Origin: Tricholoma matsutake
Lineage: Eukaryota; Basidiomycota; Agaricomycetes; Agaricales; Tricholomataceae
Length of the DNA: 64,000 nucleotides
Reading direction: 5' to 3'
Assembly: GCA_026075535.2 (NCBI GenBank)
Contig: AP026542.1
Span: forward strand, 1,054,001-1,118,000
Every line of letters begins with the position of its first letter. The first letter of the stretch is position 1. Shown here piece by piece: positions 44,690 through 53,739 of the stretch. The notes beneath the pieces were generated by a model. The model was not told the DNA's origin, made no database searches, and saw nothing but the letters and a program-made list of their open reading frames with translations. A program made the translations under genes and the position numbers.

Positions 44690-47380
44690 GACCAAAAAAT
44701 CTAGATTTGTTTTCTTTTCTGCTGGCTTTGAAGGCAAAGGCTGATCATCAAAATCCTCCATTTCAAGAGTATGCAGCCCCAACACACTGCATATCTGATT
44801 GTGTTTGCAAAGACTGTCATGGTCTGTAGATGAAGTCACAGAATTGGAAGTTACACTGGAAAGATGCTGCTCCTTCCAAGCTGCAATTTTCTTCCATCCT
44901 CCATTCCAATAGATGGTATCTTCAGTGCATGGCTCAGTTCTAATGATGATAAGTACAAGGTCACCAAAATGTACAAAGCTGATCAGCAGAAATTATGCAC
45001 GTATGAGCCTGTGGATTGATTAGGCACATCTTTCCATTGCGATCATGCATGCCTATGATCATCGGGACAACAGAGAATTAGATACAATTTTGTTTAAGAA
45101 AGATTTTGCACCTTGCATGTCACAAAAGAGAAGCTGTTCTTGTGAATAAATCCATCCAAAATGGACAAAGGCATGTACTGGTTGAGTCATACTATCCTTT
45201 GCAGGGCCGAGATTGTTGCTTCCAGTGAATTTCTTAACTGGATCATCGAAGCACCCACATGGAAGTACTAGTGTTGCGAGAAATCCAATATGAGGAAGAG
45301 AATGATGCCCAGATGCTGATAGCGGCTCAATCTCTCCAAAGAAAGCATCTTTAAAATTGAAGTAGAATGCTGGAGTCCGAGTAACCAATCAATAAGTTCA
45401 ATATATCACAGTAGATGTTCAAACATACCAGGAACCCCTTTGACATCATCCTCTTTGATAAACTCGTCAAACTTCTCCTTTATACCATCACATTGTGCCA
45501 AGAGCTTGAGCTCAGTCATCAAAACCGCTTGTACATCTGAAAGGGACATATATTCATCAAATGGCTGGGTAATGACATACTCTTTGTTATTATAATGGGC
45601 CTATGAGGGACATCAGCTCAATTGCTGACCAATTCTCCAAAATAGACATACATATATACCACATTTTGTAAACCCTCAGCCAATAAATCCAGTCTTGTAA
45701 TGCTGTTCCTTCTTCTCCCACATTTCTTCTCCTTTCAGCCAATCTTCTGCAATTGCAATAACTTCCAGGTTCTTGGATACCCACATGATCTTAACTTCTG
45801 TATTAAGCTGATATTGCGCTGTTGAATGCGTAAATCAGTAGTCAGCAACTGGAACATCCCTGGACCATTGAAAGGCTAGAGGAGGATGAAAGGCACTTTT
45901 CAGAGTATGAGCACCAGAGTTGCGAGCAGAGTTTACTTGAGGTGGAGGAAGGTGAATTAAGCTTGCAGCAGCAGCTTGTGTAACACTTGCTGGGAGACCA
46001 GGCTGAAGGAATGTATGTCCAGCATCCTGTAGAATATTTTGAGCTGAAGCTCGGGCATTGGGGTGCTTTGAACCAAGATCTGAAGCCAAGTCAGCGCATT
46101 TTCTCTTTGAGAACAATGATGTTGAGGGCTTTGCTGACTTTCCACTGGCAGTTTGTCGACTCATCAAGGAGCTATTTTCATCTTGAGACTCAATGGTGGG
46201 CTTGGAAAATTGCAGTTTTTAAGCCCATGCCCATCAAAACAAGAAAAATAAAGTGGTGCTCACAATTAATGCATCATCAACTACAAACCAAATGTTGAGG
46301 ATTCCAGCCTCTAGCAAAGCCTTTGAGTACAGCCTTTGGGTTCTAAACTCCTTCAGCCAGGAACTGGCTGTTCCTGAACTGATGGCTTCAGGAGATTGAA
46401 GATACTCTATTGATGCTGCAATCATGGCACTTTCATGGGTGAACAGTTTGATTTGTGACCTTCAAATCCACAATGTTAGAACTACATTAGAATAGTACAA
46501 GATATGCTTGACTGATCAGAGGATATCAAATTCAACTTGGAACAAATTTTTGAAATTGGCATTCAGATGCTCAAGTAAATCCTTGAGAACCTTTCTCATT
46601 GGCATGGAAGAATCATAGACACGCAAAAATTGAATTTGGTTGACCTAGATTAAACTTGACATAAAAAAGCAATGAGACAGGATGAATCCATACCTGTTTA
46701 GGTTTGTCTTCGACACCTCGAGACTTCAATTGAAAACTTTGGGCCAGATGTCGACTGTTGCTGAAGCCAGTCAGATTTCTTAAGCTTTCTCTTGGCTGTA
46801 ATACTAACTGCACCACTGCCAACCATCTTTGAGAGGCCTTTGAAGCGCAGCAATCCTGCTCCATCTGATTTTGTGGCTCCCTTGCGAACCTGAACTCCAA
46901 TTCGGGACTCAGATGCATTCTTCTGATGTGTCACCACATCGGCAAGAATAGAATTGGTGACAGGGCTTAGACTTTCAACAACACCGAGAGTATCAGAGCC
47001 AGTGCTGCTGTCGTGACTAATTAATTCCAATATCCTTGAATTTCCCACAAATTCCTGAGGAATCACAGTGGTGGACCCTGCCAATTGTGAATCAGCAGAG
47101 GTCCGAAAGTTAAGGAAATATGCTTATGGTAAAAGGCAATGCAGCCATTACACAACCCTGATAATCTGTTTGCCATAAGCCCACATCCAGCACATTGCGG
47201 CCGCGACTGGGACATTAACTGTTAATTATGAAAAAAAATTGAAAAGTAAAAGGTTTGAAAACATACATTCAAACATTCTATCTTGGGAAGACCAAGGCCA
47301 GGCTTCTTGGCAAGGCATTTGCTACAGTGGTTAGTGTCAAGGCAAGGAAATTTCTGCTTGCATCCACTGCAGACAACCAT
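44690..47380 (-). CDS. Alpha-type protein kinase-like gene, multi-exon
   Basis: Start at 47380 (MVVCSGCKQKFPC), giving a Cys-rich N-terminus; a second Cys cluster (CAGCGL..C..C) lies at about 47195-47140. A linker with a basic patch (AKRKLKKSDW) follows at 47084-46700. Further exons are at about 46690-46490, 46425-46234 and 46200-45835. The kinase-like region includes VKIMWVSKNLEVIAIAEDW (about 45790-45730), LMTELKLLAQCDGIKEKFDEF (about 45525-45465), LPHIGFLATLVLPCG (about 45300-45255), QPVHAFVHFGWIYSQEQLLF with CDMQG (45200-45105), and after an intron GMHDRNGKMCLINPQAHT (45050-45000). The FxDxQG and DPQ-like blocks fit the alpha-kinase fold (MHCK/eEF2K type), expanded in some mushrooms. Some exon ends are unresolved, stops near 45834 may be intronic, and the 3' end is unclear, so decay cannot be excluded. 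Confidence 0.6.
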
Positions 47381-47454
47381 AACTAGCTAAAGAATTCAAG
47401 TTTGCCTAGGATGAGGAAGGAAACAAGACACACTTGTTTCCTCAAGCAAAACAC

Positions 47455-47823
47455 GATGCACATGTGATGGGACAACTTAAATTTGACAGGTCTTCCTGGG
47501 AGTACATATCAAAGGTGGAAAAAATTATGTATCATAAAGCGGAAGCAAGAAGTCGTGAAGAGATTCCATTCCAATTTTCCAGAAAAAGCAGTAAATTCAA
47601 GGAAATAAAAGGGGTAGCATCATGCTGAAGACATTCCAGATGCACATGCGACGGGACAACTTAAATTTGACAGGTCTTCTTGGGAGTACATATCAAAAGT
47701 GGAAGAAAATATGTATCGTAAAGCGGAAGCAAGAAGTTGCGAAGAGATTCCATTTTGATTTTCCAGAAAAAGCAGTATGTTCAAGGAAATAAAAGGGGTA
47801 GCATCATGCTGAAGACATTCCAG
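47455..47823. repeat. 184-bp tandem duplication at the integrase gene 3' end
   Basis: Two units, starting at 47455 and 47639 (GATGCACATG[TC]GA[TC]GGGACAAC...), each ending ...GCTGAAGACATTCCAGA. Differences are few and mostly transitions. The second copy overlaps the last codons of the minus-strand integrase-like gene (ending 47781), so the duplication copied its 3' end and downstream sequence. Confidence 0.9.
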
Positions 47824-49336
47824 ACATTAGAAAGAGTAAGGTCCTGAATGTGAAGGGTCTGATAAACTTCCTCAGCCTGCCTTTCAAATTCAACAGTGAC
47901 AAGAGGAAAATGGAACATGTCTTCACCATTGCTGATGAACTCCTTTATCTTGCAGACAACATCTAGATCAACATTAAGAAGGCACTGCCAGCCCCCCCAC
48001 TTGTGAGGGAGGCTATATGCCTCATTGCAAGACATGCCAGAAGGGCCAGGCTTGGTGTAATCATGGTGAGACTTATATGCATTTTGACTTTCCATAAATT
48101 CCTTCACAAGCTTTTACAAAAGCTTGGGCCAAAGCCATTGAGATAACTGACTGGATAAATTACATCAGTCTTGAAAATGACAGCAAAAGTAAATTAGAAT
48201 GAACAAACACATGTTCAGGAATATGAGAGAGATATACTCCATCTTCCTCAGCTTTCTTAAAAACAATGACTGCACTGTCACCAGACTCTAAGTGCAAATG
48301 CAGCCAGCTGTGCTCAATAGAGATATTGTGAACACTTCGCACATAAATATGTGCTGGCATCTCTACCCCATTGATTTCGGGGTGGAAGGCATCACTTGAA
48401 GGCACAGAAATAAGGATACAAAAAAAACCATAGCATAAATACAACCCACCGCAAGGCTTTTGTGATGGCATGAAGCTGGGTTGTTTCTGAGCCACAATCT
48501 GTGGTACTTTGGAGTGGCATTCCTTCAATAATTCAAGATAATTAGCTGAGAAGATTTGAACAAGGCACTTATAAGACATACCACCAATGTTTTCCACAGC
48601 CTCAAGATACAAGTAGGCAATAATATGGCCTAGACAGTTGCTCAGCACCACCCAGATGCCCAACCACCTTCCAACCGCATCATCAACAATAGCCCATACA
48701 GGAAAACCGATCCCATTGAGCTTATTGTGCCCATCTGCTGACCACCATTCATTGATTCCAAGTGGGACCTTTGGCTCGCAATGGATGCATTTAGCAGTAG
48801 GATCCTGCTTGATAAATCCAGCAGTGTTGTGGGTATGCATTGTGTCTGCGATGTAGTCGTGCAGAAGGTGTTGGCCCATTCTCATTGCAATCTTGTGTCG
48901 TATTGTTCTGGGGCCCTGATGCCTCGCGGCATCATTGTCCATTTCGTCGAGGACAAGCTGTTCTGCCTCTTTGGGGTCAAGTATTTTTATTGTCTTCCTA
49001 CTGCCTGTGAGCCCAAGTTCCATGCGGCGCTTCTTAACAGTCCTAGGCCTAGCAAAGAAAAGATATAAGCAAATATCAAGAATGTGTGATTCATCCATAC
49101 TTCATGTCAATCCCATAGTCAGTGAGGAGCAGCTCAGAAATTCTATTGTTGTCTGTAATCAATTCTCAATGATATTTCCTCAAAGCCTCTTGCAGCACTG
49201 GATTGCAAGCAGATACTAGAATAATGTGCAGGTAACTTAGGTAAGTGATAAAATGACTGGAAACCTTTGACTCACAAACAGCGCCATATTGATTCTTCCC
49301 TTCAGGATTTCTGTTGTGCACGCTCGATGATGCCAT
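47781..49336 (-). pseudogene. rva_4-type integrase-core gene (transposase-like), nearly intact
   Basis: Start at 49336 (MASSSVHNRNPEGKNQYGAV), then introns at about 49270-49207, 49107-49055 (donor GTATGGATG, acceptor TTGCTAG), 48586-48528 (donor GTATGT, acceptor TTGAAG) and 48455-48400 (donor GTGGGTTG, acceptor TTCAAG). Helix-turn-helix-like segment: NNRISELLLTDYGID then TVKKRRMELGLTG. Integrase core: first Asp in NEWWSADGHNKL (about 48750), WAIVDDAVGRWLGIW; second Asp in TTDCGSETT spanning the third splice junction region (about 48505-48520); conserved PAHIYVRSVHNISIEHSWL (about 48305-48362) holds the probable Glu. C-terminal block NAYKSHH...KWGGWQCLLNVD (48080-47960). One in-frame TGA at 49166-49168 interrupts the second exon. 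Close to functional otherwise. Families of this type are repeated in mushroom genomes; mobility not shown. Confidence 0.75.
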
Positions 49337-50399
49337 GGTGGTTTGAGATTGAGAGTGTCCTGTCTTGAGATGTGTTACAACAATGAGGAGCTGATGATGT
49401 GCTGACAAACTGCAATTGCTTACAATATGCCAAAATTGGGGCTTGCAGAAATAGAATACATAATGACTTCGGTGAATCCAGAAGATGTCATGACTATCCA
49501 ATGAACCTAAGGATGTACATGTATTAGAAGGCATCCTGTAGAATTCCACGGAGCATTGTTGGGAAAGCTGCATATGTGGACTGATGCAGCACCCCACCAG
49601 CTACCATCCGGCCATGGCCCGGCATAGCCAAGGCGTGGTTTGCAGAAGTGGTAAGCACAGCGAGCACCAGAAGTGGTACTATGCCAGGGTTTTGATGTGT
49701 GGGAAAGTGTTTTGTAATAACTGCACAGTTTATGGTGGGTTTAACAACTGAAACCAAAGACCATTTGAAGTACTACTTAAGAAAGCCAGACAAAGGCTGG
49801 ACGGTGTCGGACAATCATTGACCACTCTAACAGCACAACTGGGAGCAGCTCATCCAAAAAAAAGGAGTGGCACAAGGAAACTAATTGTGTAGGTGTTGGC
49901 TAAGTACAGTGGCTAGCAGGAAATTAATGCCGAGGCTGGCGATGTTGAAGGCAGGGCATGACAACAAGAAAATACAAGGGTTCCAGGACCCCAGGACTAG
50001 CTGTCGGATGGCAGATCAATATCCAAATGTTGACCATGTCCTTCTTGGCAACAGTACTCCATTAATTTCCTCATCTTCTGTCAACCTGGACTTGCTTTCT
50101 CCACCTACCAGTAGCGACAGTGTTGTTCCGCCATCCACATTTTACTCAACATCTGGGCGAAACTGACCAGTCACCCCTCCAAAAATGGCATCCAATCTAA
50201 CCAGTACTCCAATAGTGAACAAGACTTCTGGAAGCTATACGTATCCTTCTGAAACACATGATAGGGACTCTACCATCTCGCTCTGGAAACAAGCAGCCTG
50301 TTCTTGTTTGATGCCACCAACAAATTTTCTGGACAAATTCCTTCCCATCTCTCCAGATGCTCCAGAGTGCCCTGACTGGAGGGGCTTTCACCAGTGATG
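49337..50399. other. Unassigned region with short plus-strand ORFs
   Basis: Includes the promoter side of the integrase-like gene. Plus-strand frames at 49885-50166 and 50185-50397 are Ser/Thr-rich (SSSSVNLDLLSPPTSSDSVV) and have no recognised domain; the second ends next to the repeat block. Function unknown. Confidence 0.35.
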
Positions 50400-51590
50400 C
50401 TATGCCACTGCTGCGAGCCCCTCCTTGCAGGGTGAATAAGGGGTTGACTGGACCGAGCAAAACCCCATGAACGACCCAGTACCCATGACCAGCCCTGCAA
50501 GGATGGAGGGTGCTAGCCACCTCAGGGATGACAATGAAACGGGACAGGGACAGGACAACAACAACCACAACAACAGGGACAACAACAACAGGAAGGACAA
50601 TGGGGACAACGAGTGATGCAAAATGAGAGGGATGGGAGGTGAGGAACAAATGGAAAGGCTGGGCAATGCAGGACTATGGGGATGACTACCCCCCCCCCCC
50701 CCCCCCCGCTGCACAATAAGGGCCACTACCACAACAGCACCCCCAACCACCACTGTGAGCAACTGCTTGCGGGCTGGAAATGGGGAGCAACTGGGATGGG
50801 GACCAAGGGAATGACAACAGCAATGGCAAAGGGAGGATGAAGATGACACCCACAACAGCACCACCACCGCGAGTGACTGCTCGTGGGGTGGAACTGGTAT
50901 GCATCAAGGACAGGAACAACAAGGGTAGGGGGAGGTACAACAATGACAACAGGGAAGGGCACAACAACAACAATGCTAGGGACACCAATGCCAATGCCAA
51001 TGGGAATGGGAATGGCAACAGGAATGGGCATGACAACAACAGAACAACAGGGGACAGGGACAGGGACAGGGATGGGGATGGGGACAGGGATGGGGACAGG
51101 GACAGGGACAAGGACAGGGACAGGGACAAGGACAAGGATGATGGCCAGACAATGCAGGACAATGGGGACAACTACCCACACTGACAATGGCCACCAGCAC
51201 ACCAGCACCCCCATCCATTGCTGCAAGCAACTGCTCGCAGGATGGAATGGGAAGCAATTGGGGTAGGGACAACAACAACAGTGAGGGGAGGACGAGAATG
51301 ATGGCCACCACCCACAAGAGCACCCCAAACCACCGCCGTGAGCAACTGCTCATGGGGTGGAAAATGGGAGGATTTGGGACAGGAATAATGGGGCTGGAAT
51401 CAGCCACGGTGATGATGGGTGGGATGATGATGACAAGGAACACAATGAGGGATGCCACAAACAGGAACAGGGGATGGAGCCCACAACAATGTGCCAACAA
51501 CATGCAAGGACAACCCGTGCACAACAACAACAACCCCTCCTCATGCAAAATGCAAGGAGCACTGGCTGCACAGCAAGATACTTCTGAGAG
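50400..51590. repeat. Complex minisatellite block with palindromes (cluster 3)
   Basis: Purine-rich, ACAACA/GGGACA-rich DNA. Components: AACAACAACAGGGAC repeats (50550-50620), an 18-base C run (about 50690-50707), a GGGACAGGGATGGG hexamer array (51040-51140), and four imperfect palindromes with GAGCA..TGCTC-like cores at 50746-50777, 50862-50891, 51211-51245 and 51330-51360. The longer units 50765-50891 and 51240-51360 resemble each other (GGAA(A)TGGG..GCAA.TGGG...CACCCACAA...palindrome), so the block grew by segmental duplication. Long open frames here on both strands are by-products of the repeat and are not called as genes. Confidence 0.8.
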
Positions 51591-52052
51591 GGTATGACGT
51601 CAGTATTCTGAAAGTACTTCTAACACTTCCACTATACTCACCAAGGGATATTTTGCCAGATGCATACCAATCTAGAATACTACTTCAGTACCTTCAGTAC
51701 TATCAAAATATAGTACAATACTGTCAAAATACCTCTAGTGAAATATGTTGACAATATTAGGGATACTGTCAGGATACTTCTCAGGCAGTATTGTGCCTTG
51801 CACCCAGTGGAGGGGATTTTTTTCATTTAGTTTAATGTAACTGTCCTGCCCCTCATGCATTTCACATGGGGATTTTTTTCAGGTTAGTAGATTAAATTTT
51901 TGAACATAATTTTATTATCCTTGCATTTGTGTGAGGGAGTTAAAAATGAAATAACATGTTCATTTTGAGCCACTATGAAACATCCCATCTTGCAGTTAGT
52001 CTTGAATGTAAATTATTCTAAGTGTCATAAATAAACCTTATATTTAAAGAGT
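51591..52052. other. AT-rich stretch, nothing recognised
   Basis: Contains repeated AGTACT/AATACT motifs near 51605-51730. No gene or terminal repeat seen. Confidence 0.4.
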
Positions 52053-52654
52053 AATAATGCTCCTGTGGCTCAGTTTTTTTTTTTTTGTAACTGGTTTGAG
52101 CCCAAAGCCTGTGGTCAACTCTGACTACACATAAGATGTGCATCTAGGAGGACACCAGCTGAAGAGAATGCTTTTATGGACACCATTTTATGGTAGTGTG
52201 GGACTCCGCTGTCTTTCAGCAATACCCACTAAACTCTTTGGAGGGATCAGGGTTCAAACCAAGAGTGCAAGGGTATGTCCCCCTAAAATGAGATGATGGA
52301 GTTAACCATTGAGCCATCTCGCCCTCTCCTGTGGCTCAGTTGGTTGAGCATACTTGTTTGTTAGTCATGTGACTTACACCCCCATGGTCTGTGGATCAAT
52401 CCCTTGTCTGCACACATTTTTGTGGGCACTTGGTGAAAATTTCACCAAGTCCAGCAGTGCTTGGATTGTGCTTGGACAATAATTCAACTTGAATTAACTT
52501 TAAAGTTGAGTTCTACTCTGTTGGGAGTCCACTCGGACTCCATTGCTATTTCACTTGGACTCCATTAGAACTACTAGGACTCTGCTGACTCCACTTGGAC
52601 TGCTTGGAGTCTGATTGGAGTCCAATAGGAAGGGTGGGGGAGTGTAAAGTACTG
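52053..52654 (+). mobile_element. tRNA-derived SINE (family A, copy 2), split by another SINE
   Basis: Head: A-box-like TGGCTCAGTTGGTTGAGCA (52332-52350, re-created around the nested insertion) and B-box-like GTCTGTGGATCAATCCC (about 52388-52404), followed by TGCACACATTTTTGTGGGCAC as in copy 1. The body is rich in ACTTGGACTCC units and ends GGTGGGGGAGTGTAAAGTACTG at 52654, the same terminal motif as at 11323. It is interrupted by a minus-strand SINE (52076-52325), so its first bases lie at about 52053-52075. Confidence 0.75.
52076..52325 (-). mobile_element. tRNA-derived SINE (family B) nested in SINE A
   Basis: Perfect 16-bp target duplication CTCCTGTGGCTCAGTT at 52060-52075 and 52326-52341. 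Read on minus from 52325: A-box-like TGGCTCAATGGTTAAC (52301-52316), B-box-like TTGGTTTGAACCCTGATCC (52244-52262), then an unrelated body and a 3' A tail (T run on plus at about 52074-52086). A long duplication plus an A tail indicates LINE-type target-primed integration. Confidence 0.85.
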
Positions 52655-53060
52655 GCCAGGTCTCACAATCTGGGTAGTTCTTCATCATCTGAGATAGCAC
52701 ATGCATCACTGGCTTGCAATTGCCATCACCAAAGGTCCACTCCTATTTCACATGATGCAACTATAACCACTAGCAATATCAAGTGAGATACACATGTCAC
52801 ATTATCAAGAGGTCCCTTTTACATATGTTCTGTTCTATGATGCCAACCTGTGCTAATTGTTGTAGTATGCAATATGTCTTGAACTTGTTCTTTCATATGT
52901 ACTTAAATGTACATTTCTTGATTCCTATGTACATGTGTAGACTTACAGGAATATATTACATTTGTTGTGTTCTGAAATTCTTTTCCCACAATAAATAAGT
53001 TCCACATGTCTGTTGTTTGTCTTCTGTGTCAGTTTCACCACAAATGTAAGGGCAACCTTA
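52655..53060. other. No recognisable gene
   Basis: No supported frame or repeat. It separates the SINE pair from the LTR at 53061. Confidence 0.4.
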
Positions 53061-53739
53061 TGTTATGAGCCTAGACTCGGACTAGTGAGAGAAAACCAAA
53101 GTATATATAAATGAATGTAGTAGAATACAAATGAATAACTAACCTAGTGAGGGAAAACCAAAGAGAAAACTCTGGGTGTTTGAGGGAGAGAGTGAAAGGA
53201 CTGAGTGAAAAGGACTTGATTGACTGGGGGGATGTGACAAAGATCCAGCCCCTTATATAGGTTTTGGAACTGTGCACAGACCATGTCCAAAACCTATATA
53301 TATGGCTGGGGTCTGGCACTCTGGATCTCACACATCCCTCACTTCTCTACTCTACCACAACTCTACTCTACTGTCTACTATAGTCTACTGTAAGTAGACT
53401 ATGCTTGTACTATTCATGTGTATGTACTTGTAGTGTAGTATGGTAATGTATGTAGGGAGTATGCAGGAGTACTGTACTTAACACTGGGGTGTTTCCCCCA
53501 CTAGGGAACTACACTATATACTACTCTACATGAGGTTGGGCATGTTCCAGATGCTGTAGGGACATGTCCTGCAACAAGACACCATTGTGGGCATTGGGGC
53601 ATGAGGTGCATGATGGAGCCAAGTAGGCACACAATGTCCGAAGGTGTTCAAAGGTGTTCAAAGATGCTTGGGGCTATTCAAAGGGATTTGAGGGGATTTG
53701 AAGAGGTTTGGGGAAGGTCGTGAGTGTCCCCTGACATCA
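53061..53739 (-). repeat. 3' LTR of Gypsy element D
   Basis: Read on minus, it begins TGATGTCAGGGGACAC at 53739 and ends GGCTCATAACA at 53061. It is immediately preceded on minus by a polypurine tract (CCTTGAAGGGGGGGG, 53740-53755) at the end of a Gypsy pol. TATATA-like motifs occur at about 53100 and 53298. The 5' LTR partner is missing. Confidence 0.75.

Noticed and set aside
50686..51597. Long open frames on both strands through the 50.7-51.6 kb block
   Set aside because: They encode hexamer-derived low complexity (poly P/V, D/R, T/G) in several frames at once, as expected from a minisatellite.
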